NCBI RefSeq assembly: GCF_014898055.3
Contig: NW_023601543.1
Span: 61,889,782-61,953,781 of the forward strand
From: Talpa occidentalis
Lineage: Eukaryota; Chordata; Mammalia; Eulipotyphla; Talpidae
Reading direction: 5' to 3'
DNA: 64,000 nt
Numbering within the stretch: the first letter of the stretch is position 1; each line of letters starts with the position of its first letter. Below are positions 45,346-57,106 of the stretch, piece by piece. The position numbers and the translations under genes were made by a program. Below the pieces are notes generated by a model, which searched no databases, was not told the origin of the DNA, and saw only the letters and a list, made by a program, of their open reading frames with translations.

Positions 45346-45354
45346 CAGATAGGT
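45285..45354 (+). repeat. (GATA)n microsatellite
   Basis: About 16 tetranucleotide units with few interruptions. Likely polymorphic. Confidence 0.97.
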
Positions 45355-45359
45355 GGTAG

Positions 45360-46481
45360 ATGATAGAAAATACATAGATATATATGCCTTGGTTCCATCC
45401 AATAGATCCTCACTCAGTAGGTGTGGGGCACAACTTGGTTATCTGGTTTTTAAAAGTCCAAAGTTCTTTGGTATTCTCATCAATCAAACAATAAGATATG
45501 ACAATTGGGGGTTAAAACTTCTAGATGGTTTTGACTATTATAAATGCATACTGACTATTGAAGCCATGGTGAATACAACAATTTTTTCCCATAGATAATT
45601 CTAAAAACCCTTCAGGGTTCTTAAGTGACTTAGGGTTAAGAATAACATGAATTTTTGTTTTTAAATCCGTCCTACTTTGATGTTCAGCTGATTAATAGCC
45701 TTAGCTGACAGAATCCCAAATACAGACATAATACGCTTAAGTCAACTTAAGGGCAGGGCCAGCATCGTCTCATTTAGAAATGCCCACAGTTTCTGCTACT
45801 TCAAAGGATTATAGAGCGGATAACAAGTCTATCTGTGTAAGTGCTTCAGAGTTCTCAAAGAAAGGACTTCAATAAAATCCAAGGTATTAGTGGTAGCAAT
45901 AAGCAACGCCACTCACTCAATAGGCTCACCTTTGGCTGAGGAAGAAGAGCCCAGATTGGTGAGTGACATCATCCCTGCTTAGCAAGGGAGAGAATGAAAG
46001 GTGCATAGGCAGGCAGGCAGGCAAGAAGGGAGGCCTGCTGGCACAGAGCAGCCAAGACACCTTCTTCATGTTTGAAAGCAGAAAGACAAGAGAGAGCAGA
46101 ATCTTCTATCCTGTGCTTCGCATTCATATCAAAGGGAAGAACTTAAACTGGGCGTTTTATTCTGACGACAACCATAAAGATGTACTTCAGGTTAACCCCT
46201 GAAGGAAAGAAAAGGCATATACATTATATTTTATCTTGCGTTGAGGTTTTTAACTCACTTTAAATTTAAGTTTTTGAGCAATGCTGAACCAGATGCTTAT
46301 TATAACTTAAAAAACAAACCTGTAGAAGTAGAATTTTCAGTACAGGAAATCTTTTCTTAGAGAAAGCTATCTTCAGTGAAACTCAGAACGTGTTTGTGCC
46401 CACAAGGCAGGTGTGTTCCTGAGCAAACTCACCTTTTCAGAGTCCTCACGACAATGATAGGCTGGACGCAGGTTCCAACGA
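45360..46481. other. Unassigned sequence, about 1.1 kb
   Basis: Includes a short (GGCA)n run at 46010-46026. Frames of 79-81 codons at 45353 and 45963 have no recognised domain. Confidence 0.4.
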
Positions 46482-46643
46482 TCCAGAGACACACTACGGG
46501 GTGCGGGGGGGAGGAAGGAGTAGGATCAAAACAAGGGGGGGGTTGGGAATTGTATGGGGACTATAACCAAGATGAAAATGCATACATTGTGCAAAAATGA
46601 AAAATGACGTAATAATATGTAAAATAAAAAAATGAAAAAAAAA
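46482..46643 (+). mobile_element. Young L1 3'UTR fragment
   Basis: Very short sense copy from 'ccagagacacactacgggg' to the A-rich tail. No TSD seen. Confidence 0.87.
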
Positions 46644-46751
46644 CTCATTAGAGAATGATGTGCAAGTTGAGAGTGCAAAACTGATGAATTTGCAATGAGA
46701 AATAAAACTTCTGGAGAAGAAAAGTTGCATAGGTCCCTTCACTAAATATTT

Positions 46752-47217
46752 ATAAGCTGAATAATGACCCCCAGAGATAATGGGAGTAAATGCCTGGAAC
46801 ACGTAAATGTTACTTTATTGGATAAATGGTCTCTGCAGATACAAGTGAGGAGCTTGAGGTCATGAGATTATCCTGGATCTACCCAGGTAGACGCTGAATG
46901 TAATCAAAAGTGTCATTCCTGGAAGGAGCACATCCACATGATGACGGAGCAGAGAGACTTGGAGATGGCAATCTTCAGGGTGACAGAGATGCAGGTGCAA
47001 ACCAATGAGTGTCAACATCCGCCAGAAGCCGGAAGAGGCGAGTGCTTGATTCTCCCCTAGAACCCCTGGAGTGAATGCAGTCCTGCTTTCACGCTAACTT
47101 TGATTTGGGACCAATGATACCAGTTTCAGACTTCTGGCCCCAGCAACTATGAGAAAATAAATTTCTGCTGACACCAAGTTTGTGAAAATTTGTTATAGCC
47201 TATAGGACACGAATAAA
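46752..47217 (+). mobile_element. MLT1-like (MaLR) LTR
   Basis: Sense MaLR LTR: 'atggtctctgcagatacaag', 'gagaataa'-type end region 'tatgagaaaataaatttctg', and 'ggacacgaata' near the 3' terminus. The first bases of the LTR are missing. Confidence 0.85.
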
Positions 47218-47340
47218 GCACAAACTGTGTGTCAACTGTGTGCACATGAGGAATACAGTGGCAACCAAGACTGCACAGTCTCTGTCTTTATGGAGCATCA
47301 AAGCAGGTGGTGAGAAGGTGTATGATTTGATGGCATCAAG
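47218..47340 (-). mobile_element. L2 3' end fragment
   Basis: 'gaatacagtggcaaccaaga' followed by 'tctttatggagcatc', an antisense L2 terminus. Confidence 0.6.
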
Positions 47341-47524
47341 CCTCGATAACCTGTATTCCTGCCACAGTGGGAATATAAAACCTGCAGGTAAGCTGATGTT
47401 TCCATCAGCTGGAATAGCTTTTTTTTTGCCTTCAGATAATTCTCCAAGTTTCCTCCTGGATGTAGTAATCTATTTTTTGGCACTGTCTCTTCAGTCCTGC
47501 AATCTCTACTTTCTTCTACACCAA

Positions 47525-47631
47525 CATATATATATATATACATATATATATACATATATATGTATATATACACATATATATGTGTATATATACATATATA
47601 TGTATATAGATGTAAATGTGCACACACACAC
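47525..47631 (+). repeat. (TA/CATA)n simple repeat with inverted symmetry
   Basis: Alternating TA with CATA and TGTA variants, so the strand can fold back on itself. It gives spurious YIYIY-rich frames on both strands. Confidence 0.95.
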
Positions 47632-47972
47632 AATTGATCTCCGATCGCCACAGGTTCCATACCATGGATTCAGCTTACTGTGGCCCAGAAATAATTTCTA
47701 TGTAGTGAGGTATTTGATGGATGTGTACTGAATGTGAATGGACTATTTTCATTGTCATTATTCCCTAAACAATACAGAATAACAACTATTTACGTAACAT
47801 TTACATTGTATTAGGTATTATAAGTGATGCAGAGATGATTTAACCCACACAAGAGAGTCTGCATAGATTGTAGACAAATAGTATGCCATTTTATAAAGAC
47901 AACTTGAGAATCCACAGATTTGGGTATCTGCAGGGGTCCTGAAACCAAGCCCCTGTGGATTTTGCTTGTTTA
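47632..47972 (-). mobile_element. MER2-like Tigger DNA transposon remnant
   Basis: Antisense. 'tcattattccctaaacaata', 'acatttacattgtattagg' and 'tatgccattttataaagac' appear in the order I recall for MER2, ending in 'tatctgcaggggtcctgaaa'. Non-autonomous. Confidence 0.78.
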
Positions 47973-49405
47973 ACACTCACAGAGCACATTATTTTATACC
48001 TTCTTACCAAGTTCTTGAGATACCACCCCATGTAGCTACATCTTTCACATAGTATTCAATATTATAGTACTTGCAATGAACATAATAACAGATGTTGAAC
48101 ATTTACACAGGATTAGTTTGACATTTTACAATGCTTTTGGCTGAGACCTTCTCTTTGGCAAGGGGACTGAGACCTGCACAAATATTGAGGGCATTCTGTA
48201 AATAACTGTATATAACGTTGTTTTGACCAGAGCAAAAACTGTTTGGTAATTCATGTTGCCTTGCTAATTACAGTAAACTCCTGACTGTAGGTTGCTTTGT
48301 GAGTTGTCACGTCTATGATGAACAGTCTATATTACGGTTTGCAAGAAGAAGGTTTTGTTTATAATATAGGTGGATTGATAAAGTCTTGGTTCCCTTTTTA
48401 AAAAATGCCAGCATTCTTTGCCTCTCATTATCTTTGAGAATGTATTCTAGATAAAGCCATGTCCCCCAGTGTGGGCACAAGGCAGTTTGTTATCCAGCCT
48501 CACACACAGAAAAATCAACCAGGCTTTGTCCTTCACTTCCATTATCCAATTTTGAAGCTTCAGGGATGAAACAGAAAGGACAGTTGTTACCACAATGCTT
48601 TCTCCAACCTCATGCACAGCTAACTTCACTTCACCTGGCAAAACAAACAAACAAAAACAAACAAACAAACAAAACCATACTCCTCTCCTTGGGCTTCCTG
48701 CCTCTTGCAGTTCTATCTTCTACCACCAGACTGCATTCCAGAGATTTACAAATGAGATTATCTCACTCACCTCTGACTCCCTCTAAGATTTATGAGGGCT
48801 TTTTCCATGGGCTTCAGATACTTCTATTGGAGTCTGCAGGCCTGGAGAGAGAAGATGGACTTGAGTGTCAAGAAAACAAGAATAAAATTTGCCTGTTTGA
48901 CTTCCCAGCTTTCATATGCTTTGAAAAAGGATAGCCTGAGGATGGCAGAATCATCTTAGGATCATTAATTTATAAAAAATATTAAATGCATTTTGTGATT
49001 ATAAAGTAATAATGTAATCAGTGCATACAATTTAGAATATAAATTGAAGAAAGTATAATGAAGTAAATAAGATCACTTAAAAAACCTCTGACTCCAAAAT
49101 AACCAGTGTTGGCAAGGAATATGAATTTGTTTCTTAATGAAATTGCAATGTTCTCTGTACACAGCTTAACCTTTTTCTCACTTTACATGAAATCATATTT
49201 TCTATGTCATTATGCATCAATCACAAACCTAACTTTTCACGATAGTAAATATCCTGCCATGATGTATTTGACTATTTCACTATCTTTGACACTTGTATAA
49301 TTTTCAATTTCTCACTGTTAAAAGTAATACCATGAGTGAAAAGTCTTGAATTCTTGGTGGATAGAAAAAAGTACTAGTTATGAAATTCCTAAGTGAAAGA
49401 GTGTA
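47973..49405. other. Mostly unassigned, with a (CAAA)n run
   Basis: A (CAAA)n tract at 48639-48674. The rest has no family I can name. A 122-codon frame at 48566-48934 crosses the CAAA tract, which argues against coding. Confidence 0.4.
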
Positions 49406-49409
49406 CAGA

Positions 49410-50230
49410 TTTTAAATAGCTTTTATTAAAGTATAGCATACATCCAGAAAAGTACACAAATCATAAATGTATCACTTGCTGGATTTTTATCAAGGAAACA
49501 CATCCATGGAACCAATAGCCAAATCAAAATATATTTCTAGCACCCAGAAACCACCCTCCCAGTTCCTAAGCACCCCATAGGTAAGCACTATACTGACCTT
49601 TACACAACAGATGAGTTCTATCAGTTTTTTAACTATATATATAATAGAATCATTCACACAATATGTACTCTGTCTGGCTCTTTTCACTCAACAAAATGTC
49701 ATTATTTCAATTCATCCATGCAGTTGGGTGTAGTAATCATTTGTTAATATTCATTGTTGGATGGTATTCCATTGTGTGCATATGCCACACTCATTATCCA
49801 TGGGTATATCAATACTTTTCAATTAAGGACTATTATGAATACTGCTACTATTCATACATGTATTTTGGTGAACATATGTATGCATTTCTGTTGAATATGT
49901 ACCTGGGAATGGAATTTCTAGGTCGTAAAGATAGCATATGTTCAGCTTCAGTAGATACTGTGAAATGGTCTGCCAAAGTAGTGGTAGAATGTGTACATGG
50001 TAAGTATCTTGATGCAAACTGCCTTTCATAAGGGTTCTTAAAATCATCCAGAAGCATATCAGACCCCATGTGAAACCCATCCCCACAGTAGTTATCGATT
50101 ATTTAAAAAAAACTTTGCCACTTAGATAGGCCAACATGTGTCTTCTTACTCTTGTTTTAATTTGTATTTCCTTGGCAACTATTGATAGCCAGTAAACATT
50201 CCACAAAAGAAGAAACACAAATAGTCAACA
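49410..50230 (-). mobile_element. Old LINE-1 3' end, antisense
   Basis: Long antisense segment with 'gtattccattgtgtgcat', 'gtacctgggaatggaattt' and 'tttgtatttccttggcaac'. Diverged. A 122-codon frame at 49663-50031 is a by-product. Confidence 0.82.
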
Positions 50231-50320
50231 AAAATGAAAAGAATGTTTATATCATCTTCAAATGATCTATTGAAATGTTTATATTTTTTGTTGTTGTTTT
50301 AAAGACTCTGCCTTATATTA

Positions 50321-50368
50321 ACAAAATCATGGAAGATTATTTAAACAAAATCATGGAAGATTATTTAA
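50321..50368 (+). repeat. 24-bp exact tandem duplication
   Basis: A 24-base unit starting 'acaaaatcatggaagat' occurs twice head to tail at 50321-50344 and 50345-50368 with no mismatch, so it is recent. Confidence 0.95.
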
Positions 50369-50464
50369 ATTTAATTTTGCATATACACATACTAAAATTA
50401 AGACAGGAATACATTTAGTGGTGCTTTCATTCCTTCTCTTTGTAAACTTTTTATTCACTAGGCC

Positions 50465-50620
50465 AATTTATTGTGCAAACATTATGCTCAAGGATATGTG
50501 CTGCATGTTCTAGTGGACACAATATTGTTCAAGATGTATAGACTCTGCCCTCAAGTGACTTATAGTCCATTGTTGTACGTGACCCCAAGTGGATATCTAC
50601 AGTGCAGAGTAACAGCTAGG
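50465..50620 (-). mobile_element. L2 or MIR terminus remnant
   Basis: 'tagactctgccctcaagtga' type sequence, as at the end of antisense L2 copies. Confidence 0.45.
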
Positions 50621-50783
50621 CAAATTGCATGGGAAATAGGAAATGGGCATGTAGATGAAGGACAAAAATTGTTTGGCTGCATCGAAGGCCCAACCTCAAA
50701 GTTGAAACTTGAACCATAAAAAATTTGATTCTTCATGAATTGAAACTGAAGGGGAAAGCACAGGCCAAAGGAGACTTAGGGGG

Positions 50784-51262
50784 TGTTGGGGAAATAATAT
50801 GCTTTGAATGAACTCCACCCACTGCTGTTTTATGGACCCCATCCCGACTTCCAGGCCAAAGAGATCCCAGACACAGAGGATTACAACTCCCATCATGCCA
50901 CGGATCTGCCATGACTCTTGACTTCTTGAAAGTGGGATTTCTGGGAGCTAAGAGTGGAAGCTAAGTAGCCATGTTTGGTATAAAACATGTGTGTCTACTG
51001 GGGGCTTCTTGGTTTTGCCTGCCTTTAGCGTGCACCTGGGGTCCCAGCTCAGACATCAGACAGTGTTATGGGTAGGGCCCAATAAATCTCTCTCTCTCTC
51101 TCTCTCCCCTCCCCCTCTTTTCATTTCCCTTGTAAATAAACCTTTTATTAACCTTTCCCTGTGCGGCTGCCCTTGGGTCTTATTCTGAGGGTTTTTTTTA
51201 AGGGCACAGGTGAGGACTCACACCCAGCCCAGCCCATTTCCCTTTGGGGTTGCCCTGGAACA
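50784..51262 (+). mobile_element. Solo LTR, sense, with TATA and poly(A) signals
   Basis: A 479-bp LTR starting TGTTGGGGAAATAATATG and ending CTGGAACA. It has TATAAAA at 50989-50995, AATAAA at 51081-51086 followed by a CT run, and a second AATAAA at 51135-51140. The flanking 4-mers GGGG and GGGA fit a decayed TSD. It is homologous end to end with 26536-26994, which is inserted the other way round. No gag, pol or env sequence is present. Confidence 0.9.
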
Positions 51263-51996
51263 GGGACACATTGCCCCAAGTGTGTACAAAACAAAAGAAG
51301 AAATCAAGAAGCTCAGCTGACTCTCATGTGGAATTTAAGCAGAATGGTGAGCTCAAAATAATTGGAATTTTAAGACCAGAGTTACTATTTCAAAATATTT
51401 CAAAATATTTCACTGGCACCAAGCTGTTCCTCCATTATCAGCATTGTGTTCCCTCTGGAAGAACCTCCGATTGGGCTGGGAATGACAGGCGAGGCAGGGT
51501 GCACACAGGGAGGTCAGGCATGTGTCCAAAGCAAAGGAAAACTTTGCTGTGGAGGCCTGCAAGAAAGGAAGCCTGGGAAGCTCATTTCTAATGCTGGAGG
51601 CAGATTGAGTCAGTCTTGATGTTCTCCTATTTGAAAAGTGAAGAAAAATAAAAGCAAGTGCACACCAAAGGGAACTGTGGCTCTGATTAGAGATTCGAGG
51701 AAAGTTCATTTTGAGTTGTTCTTTGCAACTGAGAGAAAAACAACTCAGGTCGGGGTGGGCAGCAGAGAGACAGCGCCTGGGAGGGCCATGTAAACTTGCA
51801 AGTGTAGAGGGTAAAAAAAAAAAAAACCCTCAAGGTTCTGATTTAGACTTTAACTTATCTTAGGAGTATTATGGAATGTGAAAGGCTTTTCTCCGCTTGA
51901 CATGTATATACACCCTAGGAAGACTGGGTAGCCAAATTCCTCTTGATTTTTCCTCATTCCACCCAACACCTACCCTGCTCTCCCTGAAACCCTCTC

Positions 51997-52035
<39 letters not shown>

Positions 52036-52894
52036 CGAAAGTGCCCAGATATAGCCACGTCGGTAAACCTGTTCCCTGGCATAAAGCCCAGCAAAGCAAA
52101 TGAGGGTCTAGCTGTGAGCAAGAATCACTGTGTTACATTTCCCAGGTTTATTTCCCTAATGCTATTCAAGGACTCTAAGCAAATTATCGAAAGAACTTGT
52201 GAATGAGTGGGAGTGACTTTTCTTACTGGAATTTGGTGCACCACAGATGGGGCCGTGGGAACGGTCAGCCACAGGTGCAGGCACTATGGGGGTGCATGGT
52301 TAATATATAATTTAAAAACAAAACAAGAATAACACCAACTAATGGGTCTGCTTTGTTTTCACCATGTGCTGGCAATTCTAACCAAGTAAGTGATAAAATA
52401 TTCATCTTTCCCAAAAATCCTTTTTGCTATTACTTTTAAATTTTCATAGTATGTTCTAAAGTTTTATTATTCTATATATTTGATATATATGTGAACTTCA
52501 GTACAGCACTTTTTAGTGCTTATCCTTCAATCAACATAGTATTCCACAAGAAAGTAAATTCTGAGAAGTGTCAATACTAGAGCCAGCTCTGAATTTTGCA
52601 CATCCAGATAAATGTGCTCGTTTCTAGAGAAGATTCCAGTTCGCAATCACTAGAGCTCACTTTGAATGCAGTTCCTTTCTCCAACCCTCACGGTCTTGCA
52701 CATTCCTACACTTAAACGGTACATACAAAATAAACAAAGGGAGATTATTGTACAGACAAAGAAAGTGAAATTGAGTTACTTAAATTCTGCCACTCCATGG
52801 ATGAAATCATTCTCTGAACCTGGAGGCATCCAGGCATCCACTCTTTCAGAAGTGCTATTTCATATGTTTTTCCTTTTTAAAAACATTTTTGTTT
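51263..52894. other. Unassigned sequence with an AC microsatellite
   Basis: About 1.6 kb, less AT-rich than most of the window between 51.4 and 51.8 kb. The (CA)n run is at 51998-52034. I recognise no repeat family and no exon. Short frames near 51.2-51.7 kb on both strands overlap. Confidence 0.4.
51998..52034 (+). repeat. (CA)n microsatellite
   Basis: About 18 uninterrupted CA units. Confidence 0.97.
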
Positions 52895-53160
52895 AGGGCT
52901 CCCTGGTGGCCGAGGGGTTAAGTCTCAGCACTATGAAGCTATCGCCAGCCACTGTGGCATGAGTTCGATCCCCAGCCAGGGAGTTGACCCACATGGCTCA
53001 GCAGACCTCTCCTGGTTCTCCCGCAGCGCTCCTTTGGAGTGTATGTCAGTAGATCTGCCTGATCTGCTCCCCACTCTTTCTCTGGTGAATCCTCTCACCG
53101 CCCCCACCTCTGGCCTACACTCCAGTTCTTGTATGCATAAATAAATTTTAAAAAATAGAA
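52895..53160 (+). mobile_element. tRNA-derived SINE, older type
   Basis: Sense copy whose 5' TSD (aaaaacatttttgttt, ending at 52894) reappears only after the next SINE, at about 53444-53459. The second SINE therefore landed in this one's tail. Confidence 0.92.
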
Positions 53161-53163
53161 ATA

Positions 53164-53435
53164 GGGCCTCCCCAGTGGCGCAGCAGTTGAGCGCTGGGTT
53201 GCGAAGCTGCCCGCAGCCTCTGCAGCACTGGTTCGATCCCCGGCTGCTCCCCGGCCACCGGAGGAAGGTCCCACATGGCGCACAGACCTCTCCTGCCGCC
53301 CGCTGCTCCCCTCAGCAGTGTACTTCGGTCCCTCTGCCTGCTCTGCTCCCTGCTCTGGCTCTGGTGAATTCTCTCACCCTCCCGCGCTTCTGACTGTACC
53401 CAGTGCTTGTATAAATAAATAAATCTTAAAAAAAT
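53164..53435 (+). mobile_element. tRNA-derived SINE, younger type, in the tail of another
   Basis: Full-length sense copy with intact A and B boxes. Flanks 'aaaaaatagaaata' and 'aaaaaatgaaata' form its own TSD inside the A-rich tail of the older SINE. Confidence 0.94.
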
Positions 53436-53459
53436 GAAATAAAAACATTTTTGTTTGTT

Positions 53460-54775
53460 TGGTTTTCAAAACTGACAGCAATTAATTGCAAAGTAGTAAT
53501 ATGTTATCTTCCTTTTTTGTATTGTAGCATTCATGGTATTATTTTTATTGCCACAACATATTCAAAGTTCAGTAAAAGAAAATGTTCACTGGCTACATTT
53601 CTTTTCTATCTAGTGTTATTATTCATTGTATTTTGGCATTATTCCTGAAAACCATTTTGTCATGAAATAATCTGTTTTAGTTGTTAATACACCAAGTGAG
53701 GCAATGATGGAGACCGGCAATTTCCCACTCACCCTCCCAGTGGAACTGGGGCTTAGAAATCCAGCGGGAACTTGAACTGTATCAGGCACCAGTAACCCAC
53801 CAGATATGGATGAGCCAAAGGGGAGCCAAGCCAGATGCTCCACGAGTTACAGTGAGGGTGTTGTCCCAGCTCCTTAAGCCAAGAAGAGGTTTACACTGGA
53901 CAAGCAAGGCAACTTCTAGACTGCAGCTCAGACCAATAGGAGACCAGTTCAGCATTCAAGAAAGGAGCTTTTGAATTTTTTTATAGCATCCAGTGATAAA
54001 ATGTATATATCACACATAACTGTAACACGCATATGCACATACATATTAGCTAAATAATATTTAAACTTCATATGGGTGATGAAATCTGTCTATTCTATAC
54101 TTTTTAAATATTTTTAAAATGTTGCTTATGACCCAGTAAATTGATTTCATGTCTCACTATTGAATAGTAACCTGTAGTTAAAAAAATTACTGATGTAAGG
54201 AAAGGGAATCTGGAGCTTTCTGTGCTCAGATAATCTATGGTTGTTAGTCTTTTACTCCAGAGCAAGCTTGGAATTACCAGATGTTCCTTCTTATCCTGTC
54301 TCCTGGAGAAACCTGAGCTCAGACTTCACTAAGAACCAGAGATAAGGATGGGTCAGACCAGGCCAAAATAAAATTAAAACCAGACTAAAAACATTAGGTA
54401 CCTTTTCTTACCTTTTCTTAAGGTAAGAAAAGAAGACTTGGAAATTTTCTGGGACTTTTAACTAATAAGAATATCTCTGTAGGTTGAGACCCTAATCTAT
54501 TAGTACAATAAAAAATAATCAGAAATTTTAAGAGATTTCTTTGGAGAAAAGAAAGAAATAATAGGATACGACTTCAGGAATATTGAACAATGTTTAATTG
54601 TCACATTAATGTAAACATTTTTTATTTTCCACCCAGAGGAAAAAATGGAGACTTTTACATATGAATTTTGTATTCATAGTTGTTATCAATCTTCAAATGC
54701 AAGAGGAAGTATAAATAATAAGAGATTGGTGACAAAAGTTAGGAGAGGGACATGCGGGAAAAGAGTTGAGGAAGG
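53460..54775. other. Unassigned sequence, about 1.3 kb
   Basis: No family or exon recognised. A perfect 12-bp inverted repeat, CTTTTCTTACCT/AGGTAAGAAAAG, lies at 54402-54432 with a 7-base loop. Confidence 0.4.
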
Positions 54776-54779
54776 GTAG

Positions 54780-55265
54780 TGCCACTAAGATCCTCATCTA
54801 AAGGAGTGAATTAAAACAGGGGAGGGAAGAGCACAAGGGACTATGGTGAAGGTACACAGGTGAATGGGTGGTGGAAATTTCACGGGAACTATAACAGATG
54901 AAAATGCATACATTGAGCAAAAGTGAAAAATGGGGGCCTCCCCGGTGGCGCAGCAGTTGAGCGCTGGGTTGCGAAGCTGCCCGCAGCCTCTGCAGCACCG
55001 GTTCAATCCCCGGCTGCTCCCGGGCCACCGGAGGAGGGTCCCACATGGCGCGCAGACCTCTCCTGCCGCCCGCTGCTCCCCTCAGCAGTGTGCTTCGGTC
55101 CTTCTGCCTGCTCTGCTCCCCGCTCTGGCTCTGGTGAATTCTCTCACCCTCCCGCGCTTCTGACTGTACCCAGTGCTTGTATAAATAAATAAATCTTTAA
55201 AAAAAAAGTGAAAAATGATATAAAAATATATAAAATAAAATACTAAAAAACAAAAAACTTAAAGA
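54780..55265 (+). mobile_element. L1 3'UTR fragment carrying a SINE
   Basis: Sense L1 3' end ('aaaatgcatacattgagcaa', then A-rich tail from about 55206), more diverged than the other young ends and split by the SINE at 54933-55205. Confidence 0.75.
54933..55205 (+). mobile_element. tRNA-derived SINE, younger type, near-consensus
   Basis: Full-length sense copy with an exact 12-bp TSD, AAGTGAAAAATG, at 54921-54932 and 55206-55217. It is very similar to the copies at 14471 and 53164 over the whole body. Confidence 0.96.
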
Positions 55266-56128
55266 GTGAATTAAAAAAAATAAAAGAGTGAAAAATTAAG
55301 GATGCTGTACTTTGTCTCTACTTGATCAAGTAAAAATTAAAGTGCGTTATTTAAAGTCATAGAAGTATATGATTCAGAGATAACAGGTTCTCACCTCTTC
55401 AGACATTTGTTACCATGCTACATGCACCACCAAGGCACCCATAGTCCTCCACCATAGCCACTGGGCCCTCTCCCCACCTTGCTCTCCACCTCCTCCTAAC
55501 CCTCTGATAGTCTCAACTTTACGGTTTGATTTCTAGGGTTTGTTTTTGGTTGAGTTGGGTCTGACCCTTTGTCTTGTTACTCTGTATTCTACGTATGAGT
55601 GAAACGATCCCATATTTGTTTTTCTCCTTCTGGCTTATTTTGCTTATCATAATCCCTTCCAGTTCCATCCATGTTGTGAATGGTGAAAATGAGTTCACCT
55701 TTTATTTATAGCTGAGTAGTATTCCATCATGTGTGTATACACCAGATCTTCTCAATCCACTCCTCTGTCATCGGGCACTTTGCTTTTTTCCATAACTTGG
55801 TTGTTGTAAACAGTGCTGCAGTATACATAGGATTGCATATGTCACTTCTAATGAATATTTTTGCATCCTTTGGTAATTATCCAGGAGTGAAAGTGCTGAC
55901 TTGATGGTGGTTCTATTGTTAATATTTTGAGAAACCTCTGCACCGTTTTCCATAGACCGGTTACATTCCTAACAACAGTGTATGAGGGTTCCTTTTTCTC
56001 AATATCCATGTCCACCAACACTTATTGTTTTCGGATTTTTGGGGGGGGGCATTTTCACAAGTTTGAAATAGTATGTCATTGTGGTTTTGGTTTGTATTTC
56101 TCAGAATAAGTGGTAATGAGCATTTTTT

Positions 56129-56717
56129 CCTTTGTCTTTTCTATTTCTTTTTTTAATTTTTATATTCCCCATACAATTGCAACCCCCTGATTTTGACCCC
56201 AATCCCTCTTTTCCCCGCCCCCCCAAAGCGTGTCTCTGGTTCATAGTTCTTTGTTGATTTTGATTTTTTTCTTTCTTATAGTTATTCTTTTTCCTGGTCT
56301 CTTATTTAGGTTTTCTAGATTGCTGTTATGAGTGAGACCATCCTGTATTTTTCTTTTTCTTTCTGGCTTATTTTGCTGAGCATGATCCCTTCCAGCGCCA
56401 TCCATGTTGCTGCAAATTGCATGTGTTTATCTTTTTTGAATGCTGAGTAATATTCCATGGTGTATATGTACCACATCTTCTTGATCCAGTCATCTATTTC
56501 TGGGCATTTGGGTTGTTTCCAAAGCTTAGCTATTGTAAACAGTGCTGCTATAAACATAGGGGTGCAGGTGCTCTTTGGAATTGATGTTTCTGTGTCCTTT
56601 GGGTAAATACCTAGGAGTGGAATTGCTGGATCATGTGGAATCTCTATCTTTAATAGGTTGAGGAATCTCCACACAGCTTTCCATAGTAGTTGGACCAGTT
56701 TGCACTCCCACCAGCAG
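56129..56717 (-). mobile_element. Young L1, 5'-truncated, with exact 15-bp TSD
   Basis: An exact TSD, TAATGAGCATTTTTT, lies at 56114-56128 and 56718-56732. The 589-bp insert holds the L1 3'UTR and the last 119 codons of ORF2 (56674-56315), open and nearly identical to the C-terminus of the 19.5-24.9 kb copy. Confidence 0.96.
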
Positions 56718-56767
56718 TAATGAGCATTTTTTAATGTGTTTCTTAGTCATCTGCCTTCTTTTTATTT

Positions 56768-57106
56768 TTAAAGATTTATTTATTTATGCACACAAGAACT
56801 AGGGTACAAGCCAGAGGTGGGGGTGGTGGTGAGAGGATTCACCAGAGACAGAGTGGGGAGCAGAATAGGCAGATCGACTGAAATACACTACTGGGGGGAG
56901 CAGTAGGCAAGTCAGGAGAGGTCTGCTGCACCATGTGGGTAGCTCCCTGGCCAGGGATCAAACTTGTGCGGCAGTGGCTGTGGATTGCCTTATAGTGCTT
57001 TGTCTTAACCCCCTTGCTCCCTGGCCGGGGATGGAACTCATGCTGTAGTGGCTGCGGATAGCTTCATAGGTTGCCTCTTAAACCCTTGTGCCACCAGGTG
57101 AGGCCC
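56768..57106 (-). mobile_element. tRNA-derived SINE with duplicated head
   Basis: Antisense older-type SINE, about 75 bp longer than usual. The tRNA-related segment occurs twice in tandem: 'ccctggccagggatc' at about 56944 and 'ccctggccggggatg' at about 57018, each followed by the rest of the head. Confidence 0.9.

Noticed and set aside
47240..47731. 163-codon plus and 120-codon minus frames
   Set aside because: Both cross the CATA/TA simple repeat and read as repeating YIYIY, and the plus frame continues into a DNA transposon. They are low-complexity artefacts.
26536..51262. A provirus bounded by the two related LTRs
   Set aside because: They are in opposite orientation, 24 kb apart, with no gag, pol or env sequence between them. 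They are independent solo LTRs.
14457..55200. CRISPR-like array from regularly similar units
   Set aside because: The similar units are dispersed SINEs of about 260-290 bp in both orientations with TSDs, not short repeats with equal spacers.
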